Source: Amblyomma americanum
Lineage: Eukaryota; Arthropoda; Arachnida; Ixodida; Ixodidae
Direction of reading: 5' to 3'
Assembly (NCBI RefSeq): GCF_052857255.1
Contig: NC_135504.1
Span: 133,660,929 to 133,724,928 of the forward strand
Length of the DNA: 64,000 bases
Position numbers and translations under genes: made by a program. A model generated the notes under the pieces. The model was not told the origin of the DNA and ran no database searches. It saw only the letters and a list, made by a program, of their open reading frames with translations. This document shows positions 9,760-20,800 of this stretch, one piece after another. Position 1 is the first letter of the stretch; each line of letters starts with the position of its first letter.

Positions 9760-11610
9760 TACCTGGGACGAAAGACCAGTATCAGAACTGCGCAGAAATT
9801 TACACTGAGTGCTCAAAGTCAGCACATTATATCGGAAGCGCAGTAGTCCAAGGAAATTGGCAAAAGAATAGGCTGCCAAACTGTGCATCCCTTTTTCCAT
9901 CTTAATGTTATGCTTTGTTTGTGGCTGTAGAGAGAATAATGACAGCACTAAAGCAGCATAATATAGACGGATTCACTTATTCTAACTTCACTCACAGCAC
10001 TCACAGAACTAGATTCCAGAAATTCATTCCAACCCTTATTTGGAAGCTTAAAACAAAACAAAGAAAAATCACAACAAGCGGAGGTCCTAAAATTCTGCTG
10101 GGGGCCCAGCCATGTTGGAATAAATGGAAAAGAAAGAGCCGACTTCTGTGCGGCACAAGATCGCAGTCGGGCAGTTAAGAAACTAAGCATGACCCATAGG
10201 GACTGCACGGAATTAGTAACCAGGAATTGAAAGGCCAAATTTGAAGGCCACACAACTTGGGATAAGCAATTAAACAACAACCTGCACTTTTTAAAGCCCG
10301 TGCTTTGAACGTGTTCTTAAGCTCTGATATTGTTGAAATTGTAGATTCCATTAAAATCCTTGGCGTTATATTCACAAAGCATTTGACTTGGAATGATCAT
10401 GTTGACTATATGAGATCAAAAGTGTCTTCAGCTGTCGGTGTCATGTGCGGCTACGCGGTACTCTTCCTGTCAAGTTTCGCTATTGCTATACAACTCATTA
10501 GCTCTTTCTCTTTTACAATATTGTTCTACCGTTTGGGGCACTACGGGTGTCACAAATTTAACTAAGCTTCACCTTCTTCAAAAAAGAGCTGTAAGATGCA
10601 TTGCTGGTGTTCCTTATTGTTCCCCCAAACATGACTTGTTTTTAAAATATGAAATCCTGCCAATCCCTAGTTTAAACAAATATAGACATTTAATGATATA
10701 TAAACGCTCTTCACAACGTGATGAACATTATATTAGTTATCTGGCAAAACTTGAGGAAAGCCCGCATATCCTCAGACTATACAAAGAAATTTGGTTAGTG
10801 CCGACGCCTAGGGCATATTATACCGAGAAGTCTCTTTGTTATACTGTTCCAGTATTATTAAATAAATTAAACAAAGAATTGTTCGACCCCTTTCAGCATT
10901 CAAGTGCTTATTAAGCGAGTTTTTCTTAGCAAGATTTCGTAATATTGCACTCAGTTTAAACCTATACCTGTTATTATTTTTTTTGTTTCACCATGACCAG
11001 TTATTTGTTTTTCTAATACCTATGTTTGTGCTGCAATGCATAGCGCAGCTTTTTTACAAAGTATTTTGTTATTTTGTTTCAGTGTTTATTTAGAAAATTG
11101 AAAATCTCTGCCTGTGTACTGTACTGCAAAGTTGATAAAGGGGGCACGACCTCTATCAAGCTTACGAGCTTTTAGTCCTGTCTCCTTCTCTGCCCAAGAG
11201 AAAAATAAAGACTGAATGAATGAATGAACAGAAGTCCTGTAGACACCAGGAACGGTTTATAGTAGTAATGATAAGTAGCCTCCGCACTGGACACACACAC
11301 CTTATATAACACTTCGTGCTTACAAAGCAAAACAAACCTGTTTTGTGTGAAATGTGGAGATGAACTAACAATCACCCACATTTTACTCTCGTGCACAAAA
11401 CTGGAAACACCGTGAAAAATATTTTGCTCTATTTTACAATGAGCACATTCCTTTACAGCCACTAAAACTTTTGCGTGAAGATGGACTTGGCTTGTAACTT
11501 GGTTAGAAGTTTTCAGAGGCAGCTGATGCTTTAAACAAACTATAAAATTGATAAATAGTAGTCATTCTTGTAATAAAGTTTTCTGCATTCCTCAGCCACC
11601 TTCACATTCC
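9760..11610 (+). mobile_element. LINE2: RNase H-bearing LINE relic, split by LINE3
   Basis: Left part: FCWAPSHVGINGKERADF (about 10095-10150), the C-terminal motif of the RNase H domain of I/Jockey-type LINEs, then HTTWDKQLNNNLHFLKP. Right part from 11233: ALDTHT, then CVKCGDELTITHILLSCTKL (C-x2-C...H...C), the usual zinc-like C-terminus of these proteins. The two halves are normally adjacent in such proteins, and the LINE3 fragment lies between them. Stops and shifts are frequent. Confidence 0.75.
10300..11232 (+). mobile_element. LINE3: 5'-truncated Jockey/CR1-like LINE inside LINE2
   Basis: Encodes only the end of RT: VDSIKILGVIFTKHLTWNDH, then LQYCSTVWGTTGVTNLTKLH and LLQKRAVRCIAGVPYCSPKH, a thumb-and-connection pattern of Jockey-superfamily LINEs. 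10438-10914 is an open frame of 158 codons with a natural stop; one shift separates it from 10305-10450. The 3' end has AATAAA (11204-11209) and the tail TGAATGAATGAATGAA (11213-11228). The catalytic RT core is absent, so the copy was dead on arrival. Confidence 0.82.
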
Positions 11611-11712
11611 TAAAAAGAAGAATGAAGTTTTTATTTAATTTGTTTGGAGCCTCGACATTCTTGCCCAGCCAAGAATGGTTGCTGAGGTTACCCGACACTG
11701 TTTAAAGCCTTG

Positions 11713-11725
11713 TTGGATATGAGGG
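11713..11725. repeat. PLE1 target duplication, left copy
   Basis: TTGGATATGAGGG, identical to 15453-15465. The sequence belongs to the Gyp2 LTR (the other LTR has TTGGAGATGAGTG at 30569), which shows it is target rather than element sequence. Confidence 0.9.
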
Positions 11726-11765
11726 TTCAACAGGACTTGTCGGGCTAGTTGGTTGATCATAATGC

Positions 11766-13079
11766 AAAAAAGACGAACTGCGCAACAAGAACACGGACGA
11801 AAGGGAGGCAGACACACACTAACGCAGACTTACAACTTTACTAAAGGAAGGAATACAAGGCAAATATATATAGCGATCCCCAACGCACTTCAAATCTGAT
11901 CAATATGGCACGTGACAATCTGCCCAGGCGATAAACAGACCACGCAAGAACCAACCGCTTACAAGATAATCTTATACCGGGCCGGCCCTTTCTATGAAAA
12001 CAAAAAGCAAAGGAACGCTTAGCGACAGTGCACACTTGAGAATTACGCGTTCTGCAAAGTAAGGAAATTCATAACAAAACCACACCACTGTAGCCATCTG
12101 ATACCACTGAAGCTCGAACCGCTTACAAGCGCAGGTGCTGACACCAAAACCAAGAGACGAAGCACTCCCCCTTTTGAAAGCAAACAAAACGGGAAACAAA
12201 AACAACCACATCGGTCATCGTCAAAAACAAAAAAAAAGAGTGAAAAAAGGCACCAGGTCAAAAGGGTAAAAACCATGAATCAGCTCAAGAAGCTACGTCA
12301 CAAAAACAGTGAAAATAGGCACCGAGTCATTTAAAAAAACAAAAAGATGAAAGACAGGACAACAGTTTAAGACAACAACGGTTTTAAAAAAGGGGGGTGA
12401 ATGAAATCCAAAGCGTAGGAAAACATCTCTAACCATGACATAACCGAAACAAAACTGAGATCTCTAATCAAATGAACGCCGAAAGCATCAAACGCGATCA
12501 GGAGGCACTGCTCAATCACCAGGGCACAAACAGGCCACTAGGCTACACATGCCCCCGCAAAAACGAAAATTCTTTGGAGGATAAGGAAATGGAAGCCTTG
12601 CTAACACAGTTGTCCGTAGTGCCGATGTAAAATGTTTCGACGACGAGACGCTCCCATTTGTTGCAAAAAAAACAGCGCGAACAAACTGGGACTAGACGAA
12701 GAATACACAGGAACAAGCGCTGACTCTCAACTAAAGTTTAATCACAGGAAGCACACTTATAAAAGGAAACAGAAAACGAAAAAAACACAAAAACAGAACG
12801 CATGTGTTACTATGTGATATCCAGATATGCAACCTCACAGTCACGCAGGAGCAGGGATGGTTGGCTGACACATAATCTTGGTTTCTTTGTCATGTTATAC
12901 GCCTCGATAATTTCCCTGGTCAACTGGTCGGGGTGTTTGTACAAAATGTCAGTAAAATGCAAGGACGGAAAACATGATTGACACTCTCGGCAATGATTAA
13001 CTAGATTAGTGGAGCGATTAGATTCTAATGAATTGAGATGTTCTCCGAGTCGTGTGTTAATACAACGTCCCGTTTGCAT
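11766..13079 (-). repeat. PLE1 left inverted arm
   Basis: Reverse complement of 14082-15452 at very high identity by eye, e.g. ACGACGAGACGCTCCCATTT near 12637 against AATGGGAGCGTCTCGTCGTC near 14564. It includes an 89-codon copy of the GIY-YIG domain end, which differs from the right arm by C-Q-S-C against C-Q-T-C. One deletion of about 60 bases separates the arms. Confidence 0.9.
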
Positions 13080-13080
13080 T

Positions 13081-14351
13081 TATACTACTCCCTGCCGCAC
13101 AAGGAAATGATGACTGCTGTTTCTGATTGCATCACTTCGGACAATGATGAAGAACAGTTTATAAGTGTTTGTGTTATTGCTGTGTCTGGGTTCCTTGAGC
13201 TGTTGTCTTTTTATGTTAAATCTACCTTTGTTGAATGGGAAGGCACACTCTATACCCAGAAAGCGGGTGTTTGTATTGGGTCTAAAGTAGCGCCTGCGCT
13301 TAGTGATATTTTTCTGTCATTCGTGGATAGAGCTATCCAGAAAGATTTGTGTGGAATGCCGTACCGAATTTTCAGATACGTCGATGATTTTTTAATCCTC
13401 ATTGAAAAAACGGACTATGCTAAGCACATGTCTACAGTGTTAGAAGCATTTAAAGCTAATGCACGGGGTTTACAGTTCACCACTGAGGTACCGGTCGATA
13501 ACCAGATACAATTTTTAGATTTATGTTTGACTGAGGGGAAGGGACACATGTGTTGGAATTACGCGCCACGTGCCAACAAACCGCTGCTGAACTATAAGTC
13601 ACATCATTCTAAGGTAGTGAAATGTGGAATTGTTGTTTCATCCTTGTCATCTGCGTTGTCAAAATCTTGTCACCATGCTATGCAAGAAAGCTTTGATAAT
13701 CAGGCTAAGAGACTAAAGGAAGCAGGATATCCAGCTGAGCTTATCACTTTGGGTTGCAATAAAATAATTAAAAAGCTTAAAGCGCCGACATTGCTGCCGT
13801 CTTCACAGAAAGAACAGAAACGGAAAAAGTTCGCAGTCCTTCCCTATGTACACCGCCTGTCTCATGGTCTTAAAAATGTGGCCCATAGGTATAAAGTTGA
13901 TGTGGTTTTTTCGGCCCCGAATAAGCTCAGTAAAATTTGTTCAGCAGTAGAAAATAAGTCCCGCAACCCCAAGAAATCTGTAGCGTCCTGTGGTGTTAAG
14001 CACGCTAAAAGTTTTGTGCCGTGCTCCAAAGGGGTAGTTTATAAAATCCCCCTATCCTGTGGTCAGATATACATAAAAAATGGGCAAACGGGACGTTGTA
14101 TTAACACACGACTCGGAGAACATCTCAATTCATTAGAATCTAATCGCTCCACTAATCTTGTTAATCATTGCCGAGAGTGTCAAACATGTTTTCCGTCCTT
14201 GCATTTTACTGACATTTTGTACAAACACCCCGACCAGTTGACCAGGGAAATTATCGAGGCGTATAACATGACAAAGAAACCAAGATTATGCGTCAGCCAA
14301 CCATCCCTGCTCCTGCGTGACTGTGAGGTTGCATATCTGGATATCACATAG
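13081..14351 (+). pseudogene. PLE1 reverse transcriptase + GIY-YIG endonuclease, 5'-truncated
   Basis: Open frame to TAG at 14351; its nominal ATG (13038) lies in the inverted arm, so coding starts with no native start and without the RT N-terminus. RT: YTQKAGVCIGSKVAPALSDI, then RYVDDFLILIEKT (catalytic YVDD) and NQIQFLDLCL. The GIY-YIG part has GVVYKIPLSCGQIYI, then NGQTGRCINTRLGEH, HCREC and REIIEAYNMTKK. Two codons (K-N) from an A-run split the usual YIG.TGR motif. These enzymes copy RNA at a nick they cut themselves. The copy looks young but truncated, so it is not autonomous. Confidence 0.88.
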
Positions 14352-15452
14352 TAACACATGCGTTCTGTTTTTGTGTTTTTTTCGTTTTCTGTTTCCTTTT
14401 ATAAGTGTGCTTCCTGTGATTAAACTTTAGTTGAGAGTCAGCGCTTGTTCCTGTGTATTCTTCGTCTAGTCCCGTTTGTTCGCGCTGTTTTTTTTGCATC
14501 ATGTATCACCAACTCGACCGCTTATCTATCCTGTTGAACTCCCATTTGTCATTCAATCTGGCAAATGGGAGCGTCTCGTCGTCGAAACATTTTACATCGG
14601 CACTACGGACAACTGTGTTAGCAAGGCTTCCATTTCCTTATCCTCCAAAGAATTTTCGTTTTTGCGGGGGCATGTGTAGCCTAGTGGCCTGTTTGTGCCC
14701 TGGTGATTGAGCAGTGCCTCCTGATTGCGTTTGATGCTTTCGGCGTTCATTTGATTAGAGATCTCAGTTTTGTTTCGGTTATGTCTTGGTTAGAGATGTT
14801 TTCCTACGCTTTGGATTTCATTCACCCCCCTTTTTTAAAACCGTTGTTGCCTTAAACTGTTGTCCTGTCTTTCATCTTTTTGTTTTTTTAAATGACTCGG
14901 TGCCTATTTTCACTGTTTTTGTGACGTAGCTTCTTAAGCTGATTCATGGTTTTTACCCTTTTGACCTGGTGCCTTTTTTCACTGTTTTTTTGTTTTTGTT
15001 GATGACCGATGTGGTTGTTTTTGTTTCCCGTTTTGTTTGCTTTCAAAAGGGGGAGTGCTTCGTCTCTTGGTTTTGTTGTCAGCACCTGCGCTTGTAAGCG
15101 GTTCGAGCTTCAGTGGTATCAGATGGCTACAGTGGTGTGGTTTTGTTATGAATTTCCTTACTTTGCAGAACGCGTAATTCTCAAGTGTGCACTGTCGCTA
15201 AGCGTTCCTTTGATTTTTGTTTTCATAGAAAGGGCCGGCCCGGTATAAGATTATCTTGTAAGCGGTTGGTTCTTGTGTGGTCTGTTTATCGCCTGGGCAG
15301 ATTGTCACGTGCCATATTGATCAGATTTGATGTGCGTTGGGGATCGCTATATATATTTGCCTTGTATTCCTTCCTTTAGTAAAGTTGTAAGTCTGCGTTA
15401 GTGTGTGTCTGCCTCCCTTTCGTCCGTGTTCTTGTTGCGCAGTTCGTCTTTT
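14082..15452 (+). repeat. PLE1 right arm (GIY-YIG end and 3' UTR)
   Basis: Counterpart of 11766-13079. After the stop at 14351 it has about 1.1 kb of T-rich non-coding sequence with short frames only, ending GCGCAGTTCGTCTTTT immediately before the target duplication. Confidence 0.88.
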
Positions 15453-15465
15453 TTGGATATGAGGG
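15453..15465. repeat. PLE1 target duplication, right copy
   Basis: TTGGATATGAGGG, identical to 11713-11725; LTR sequence of Gyp2 continues from here. Confidence 0.9.
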
Positions 15466-16195
15466 GTCCTTGAGTGAGCTGACTCTTTCAGCACCACAGA
15501 TCCCTTCTTGGAATGACGTTGTCGGACTTGGTTATGAAGAAAACTGTACGGGGGGTTTATTTTACATTATTTACAAGATTTAGGAAGCCATTGGAGGGAG
15601 ATGGGGGAAGGTGGGAGGATCTGAGAAGATCTGAGGATGATCGAGGAAGGATTCTTTTCCCTGGCACTTGTCGTCCGGTTTTAAAAGGGTCCGTTCCCTA
15701 GGATTCCTCAGGTTCGAGGAGGTCTTCGCCAGGTTGGGCGTGGCCTAGCTTGCGCTGTCGTACACAGACACACACCACTTCACATAGGGACACGCCCCCG
15801 TCACATTTCTTACCGAAGAGGGTGCCGCTAGACCATCTCCCCCGCCAGAGAGAGCGTTGTCTTTGCGTCCGAACGACAGTTCTCACGCTGTCAAGCCGAA
15901 CACGTCTTCCGGAAAGTCCGAATGGGTGAGGCGCCGGCGAGCAGGCACAGTTGAAGGGGTGAGCCACCCCTACTCAGTTTTGGTGGCCGCTAACTGCCTC
16001 CGTACCGCGCGGTCGATGTTCCGGGAACAATGTTGTTTACAAACGGCAGCAGAATCCTCCCTCTCAAATCCAATAAACCAAACGGGGACCGGCCGTGGGA
16101 ACCAAGATGCCTATCGCCGTGCAGTGACTCCGGCTGCAAGCGACCCGGGCCGACTACGCAACTGAACCAGACGGGCTGTGGCCAGAAACCTTGCA

Positions 16196-16580
16196 GCTCC
16201 TCCGCGGCCCGAAAAATCCCGAATGTCCAGCGTTGACGACCGCTGGGCAGGAAGAGATGAGATGGCGTCCGTGTTGGTCCCCTGGATTGCAATATCAGCG
16301 CCCCCAAGGCAGAACCCAAAGCACAACCAACAAAGGAAAGCGCAGGAGGGAAGTTTCAAACAGCAAAGCACTGCCCCACCCGCAAGCGCTCGGAATTCGC
16401 CAAATGGTCCCCAGACTTCTTCTATTGACAACAATACACTTTTAAAAAAATTGTGTTTAAATTTGGGTTAATTTTGTGCCGACTGAGCGCGAAACATTAC
16501 CTTTTGAAACTGCCACAGCCCGATTACTCGGAACAAAGTAAAAACAAACACTCACACCGGAGGAGATTCCTCTATGTTCT
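16196..16580 (-). other. Gyp2 3' untranslated region
   Basis: Lies on the minus strand between the end of RNase H and the 3' LTR. The bases directly before the LTR are GGGCCGCGGAGGAGC, purine-rich and a possible polypurine tract. Short open frames here are not recognised. Confidence 0.6.
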
Positions 16581-17116
16581 CCCGCTTACATCAGTCGGCT
16601 CAAGCCATCAGCATTTCTGTGCAGCTTCCCTTCTTCATAACGCACCAAGAAATTGTACTGTTCTAGAGCCAGACTCCATCTGAGCGAGCGACCATTTTTG
16701 GGGGACATCTGTCGCAGCCACGTTAAACGACAATGGTCAGTCTCAAATACAAACTTTGCTCCGTACAGGTAACACGACAACTTCTGCGCTGCCCAAACTA
16801 AACACGCGCACTCTTTTTCGGAAGCGCTGTACGCTTCCTCTCTACTGGTCAGTTTGCGGCTGATGTACAGAACTGGGTGTTCTACATGGTCGTAGCAAAC
16901 TTGGCTTAAGACAGCACCCAGCCTTCTATCACTGGCATCACACTAGACTATGAACTTTTCCCCATAGTCAGGGGTCCTGAGCAAGGGTCGGGACACGAGT
17001 GCTTCCTTCAGGCTTTTGAAGGCGTTTTCTTTTTGGTTATCCCAACTTACGTTAGTAGGTGCCCCCTTTCGCAAGGCGTCAGTTAAGGGACTAGCCCGCT
17101 GTGAGTAAGTAGTTAG
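16581..17116 (-). pseudogene. Gyp2 RNase H relic
   Basis: Minus strand: TYSQRASPLTDALRKGAPTN, WDNQKENAFKSLKEALVSRP, LLRTPDYGEKFIV (then a stop where CDAS should start), VLYISRKLTSREEAYSASEK, CACLVWAAQKL, then CYLYGAKFVFETDHCRLTWL and KLHRNADGLSRLM. This is the connection and RNase H domain of Ty3/gypsy pol; the RT half is at 26470-27400, across the LINE4/Gyp3 insertion. The HNADGLSR motif is intact, but a stop and missing bases at the junction make the gene dead. Confidence 0.88.
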
Positions 17117-17219
17117 GAATGAATGAATGAAAAACTTTATTGGTTCCTTTAGGAAGTAGTAGCGGTAGAGGACGAAGTCTTCGTCTTGAAGCTTGGGTCC
17201 TCCTTGGCCGTGGTGGGCC

Positions 17220-17570
17220 CCTAGTCCAGGGCTCCACTGAGTCGGGCCACCTCGCTTGCGTGTGCTATGAGGGCCCTTTGGACCCCTAGCTCGCAGCTGG
17301 TGAGCCGGCTCCCCATTGCTCCGCACTTGGTGTTTTGTGTTTGTGGAATGCTTGATTTCTTCCGCACTCCCATGTGACATGATATAGTGTTGGCTTTGCT
17401 CCGCTCCACGGACAGTTGGCGCTATACTGTGTGGGGAACATCTTGTTTAATATGTATAAGTTTGGGAAGGAGCCTGTTTGCAGTCTTCGCCGTCCTGTGG
17501 CTTTCTCCTTAGATAATGCATTATGTGGTGGGGGGTATTGAAATCTTAGCCCTTTACATAGGTTTAATAT
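17220..17570 (-). pseudogene. LINE4 C-terminal zinc-like region
   Basis: Minus strand frame ending the LINE4 ORF2: FPNLYILNKMFPTQYS, then CPWSGAKPTLYHVTWECGRN (C..PT..H...C), then HKTPSAEQWGA; after one shift it ends ARWPDSVEPW or ASEVARLSGALD. The same region closes LINE1. The function of this short Cys/His segment in such LINEs is not established. AATAAAG and the CATT tail follow. Confidence 0.8.
17567..17570. repeat. Gyp3 target duplication, left copy
   Basis: ATAT, matching 23020-23023; four bases is usual for Ty3/gypsy elements. Both copies are LINE4 sequence. Confidence 0.75.
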
Positions 17571-17732
17571 TGTCGCCGACAAACGTAGGGCGGCACGAAA
17601 AAAAAAAAGGCTTTTGTTAATCCGAAGGCCAGAAACCCAGCAGCGCGCGTTCGAACGGGAACGTCCTCTTCTTCGCTCCCACACGAGCCCAGTCATGCCG
17701 CTCGGCCGCATGGCGGCGCTCGCAGTGTGGCA
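17571..17732 (-). repeat. Gyp3 3' LTR
   Basis: 162 bp; on the minus strand it runs TGCCACACTGCGAGC...TTGTCGGCGACA. No base difference from the 5' LTR apart from two extra A/T in the homopolymer near 17597-17608. Confidence 0.93.
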
Positions 17733-17734
17733 TT

Positions 17735-17750
17735 GCCCCCCTCCTTTCAA
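17735..17750 (-). other. Gyp3 polypurine tract
   Basis: Minus strand GAAAGGAGGGGGGCAA directly before the 3' LTR. Confidence 0.8.
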
Positions 17751-17853
17751 GAGGCATCGCCTCGATGCCTCCGGCAAGGGGGATAAAGAGGGTGGAGACA
17801 CCGAAAGTGCGATGGCGTGTGGCGGCAGCACTGAATGTGAACTCCGGGAGGGG

Positions 17854-20800
17854 CTAACGGGCGTAATACGGTTTCATGCGGGACACGTGGACGACTTCAG
17901 ACTTGGGCGGGCGAGAAGACCGGACAACTCCTTGCGGGTACACTCCATAGTTCACATCGCTGAGTTGACGTAGCACCGCGTAGGGACCGAAGTAGCGCCG
18001 CAGAAGCTTTTCAGAGCGACCGCGCACACGTATAGGGCTCCATACCCAGACGTGCTCGCCGGGTTGGTAAATCACCTCCCTGTGGCGGAGGTTGTAACGC
18101 CGGGCGTCAGTTGTCTGCTGGTGGCGAATGCGTTGTCGAGCAAGGTGGCGAGCGGCTTCTGCATCGCGAACGAATTGGTCAGCGCCTGGGGCAGACGAGG
18201 GGGTACAATCCGGGAGCAGCATGGCGTCAAGCATGGTCAGGGCATCTCGGCCATACACCAAACGGAAGGGGGTGAAGCGCGTCGTTTCTTGGAGGGCGGT
18301 GTTGTACGCAAACGTGATGTAGGGAAGTATTGCGTCCCAGTTGCGATGGTCAGCGTCGACATACATAGACATCATGTCTGTGATGGTCTTGTTCAGCCTC
18401 TCAGTAAGTCCATTCGTTTGAGGATGGTAAGCAGTCGTTTTTCTATGACTGGTGCCACTAAGACGGAGGACCTCGTGTGTAAGAGCCGACGTAAACGCGG
18501 TTCCCCGGTCAGTTAATACAACCAGGGGGGCGCCGTGGCGAAGCACGATGTGGTGAACAAAGAACTGTGCAATTTCAGCCGCGGTGCCACGGGGAAGAGC
18601 CTTGGTTTCACAATAGCGGCTTAGGTAGTCCGTGGCAACAACAATATACCGGTTTCCCATGGAGGACACCGGGAATGGGCCCAGTAAGTCCATGCCGACT
18701 TGTTGGAATGGGATTTGCGGTGGATCAATTGGGTTCAGAAGGCCGGCCGGTTTTGTCGGTGGTACCTTCCGTCGTTGACACTCACGGCAGGTTCGAACGT
18801 AGCGTTGGACGACCGCAGCAAGCCGTGGCCAGTAGTACTTGTGGCGGAGGCGTCCCAATGTTCTGGAAAAACCGAGGTGGCCAGAAGAAATGTCGTCGTG
18901 GCATGCAGCGAGAACTTCCTGACGAAGTGCGGTAGGGACAACGAGGAGATACGCAGTTTCGGTCGGGCCGTAGTTTTTCTTGTAGAGGACTCCATCTATT
19001 AAGCAATACGACGAAAGTCCGCGAGAGAAGAGTCTGGGCGGAGAGGGAGCGGTTCCTTCGAGGTACTCGATTAGAGGCAGCAGTTCGCAGTCGGCCCTCT
19101 GGTGGTGGGCAAGGTCGGATGTGGTGACAGCGCCGAGGAAAGCAGAATCGTCGTCGGACTCATCTGGTGGGCACGGAAGAGGAGCTCGGGAGAGACAGTC
19201 TGCATCGCTATGTTGCCGACCCGACTTATACACGATGGTGACGTCGAACTCTTGCAACCGAAGGCTCCACCGGGCAAGTCGCCCCGATGGATCTTTGAGG
19301 TTCGCAAGCCAGCACAAGGAGTGATGATCGCTGACGACTCGAAACGGGCGGCGGTACAGGTATGGGCGAAATTTTGTGATTGCCCACACAACAGCGAGAC
19401 ACTCCTTTTCCGTTGTGGAATAATTCACTTCGGAATGGGACAAAGTGCGACTTGCGTATGCGATCACGCGTTCCACACCGTCTTGCCACTGCACAATCAC
19501 CGCACCGAGGCCCACATTGCTGGCATCTGTGTGCAGTTCCGTGTCGGCCTGCTCGTCGAAGTGGGCAAGGATAGGCGTAGATTGGAGGCGGGCCTTAAGC
19601 TCTATGAAAGCTTTTTCCTGATCTTGGCCCCAGAAATAGGGTTCAGAGTCTTTTGTCAGGCGAGTCAGCGGCTCTGCGAGCTTGGAGAAGTTTTGAACGA
19701 ACCTCCGATAATAGGCGCAAAGCCCCAGGAAACGCCGCAAGCTTCGTTTATCTGTTGGCTGGGGAAATGCAGCAACGGCGGCGGTCTTTTCTGGGTCGGG
19801 GCTAACGCCCTGAGCGCTCACAATGTGGCCAAGAAACTTGAGCTCCCGAAATGCGAAGTGGCACTTTTCAGGCTTGAGAGACAGACCCGCAGAACGAATT
19901 GCTTCGAAGACGGCACGCAAACGTTTCAGGTGCTCCTCGAACGTGTCGGAGAAAATCACGACGTCGTCGAGATAGACAAGGCAGGACTGCCACTTCAGGT
20001 CAGTTAATACGGTGTCCATCATACGTTGGAACGTCGCAGGGGCTGAACACAAGCCGAAAGGAAGCACCTTAAATTCGTACAGTCCGTCAGGAGTAACGAA
20101 GGCGGTCTTTTCTCGGTCACGTTCGTCGACCTCGATTTGCCAATAACCGCTACGAAGGTCGAGTGACGAAAAGTAGGTAGCATGGCGGAGGCGGTCTAAT
20201 GAGTCATCAATGCGCGGCAGTGGATAGACATCTTTTTTGGTAACGTTATTGAGGCGTCTATAATCTACACAGAACCGTAGGCTGCCGTCCTTCTTTGCGA
20301 CGAGGACAACAGGTGACGCCCAGGGGCTCGTCGATGGTTGTATGACGTCGTCGTGGAGCATTTCGGCAACTTGGCGGCGGATAGCATCGCGCTCCTTCGA
20401 CGAAACACGATAAGGACGCTGACATAGCGGTCTCTGGTCACTGTCGACGATAATACGGTGCTTAGTTATTGGCGTCTGGCGAACCTTGGATGTTGATGCA
20501 AAACAGTCGCGGAAAGAGTCAATAAGGCTTTCCACGCGGCGTTTCTGATTGGTCAGAAGGTCAGGGTTCACGTCGGTCCTAATAGCTGTTGCAGTGTCCT
20601 GTTCGGCTATTTCGGGAGCCGTTGTTGATAAGGCACATTGGCCGGCATGTTCGCCAAGTTCTTCAAAATGGGCAATCACCGTGTTTTTCGTCAAATGTTG
20701 GGGTTCACAACTAAAGTTTGTCACTAAGAGCGTGGTACGCGCGTGAACAAGGTCGACAAGGGCGCGAGCAACGCAAACTTGCCGAGACAGTAGCAGCGAC

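Larger units (their letters stand above)
11726..15452 (+). mobile_element. PLE1: Penelope-like element with 1.3-kb inverted arms
   Basis: A 3.7-kb Penelope-like retroelement. The centre (about 13081-14081) encodes part of RT. The right arm (14082-15452) holds the GIY-YIG end and 3' UTR. The left arm (about 11766-13079) is an inverted copy of the right one, including the same 89-codon C-terminus on the minus strand (12810-13079). About 40 extra bases (11726-11765) lie outside the left arm. The left arm lacks about 60 bases present at 14499-14560. PLEs are known to carry such inverted pseudo-LTR arrangements. Confidence 0.9.
11711..16195 (-). repeat. Gyp2 3' LTR, interrupted by PLE1
   Basis: LTR sequence at 11711-11725 (TGTTGGATATGAGGG) and 15466-16195, 745 bp in all, split by PLE1. 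It aligns along its whole length with the 5' LTR; the two differ at roughly one position in ten over the 230 bases I compared. Blocks in common include CCGGTTTTAAAAGGG, TTCGAGGAGGTCTTCGCCAG, GGGTGAGCCACCCC and GAACAATGTTGTTTACAAAC. Confidence 0.88.

Noticed and set aside
12043..12276. Hydrophobic minus-strand frames mirrored at 15009-15248
   Set aside because: T-rich 3' UTR of PLE1 in the two inverted arms; composition alone makes them look like membrane segments.
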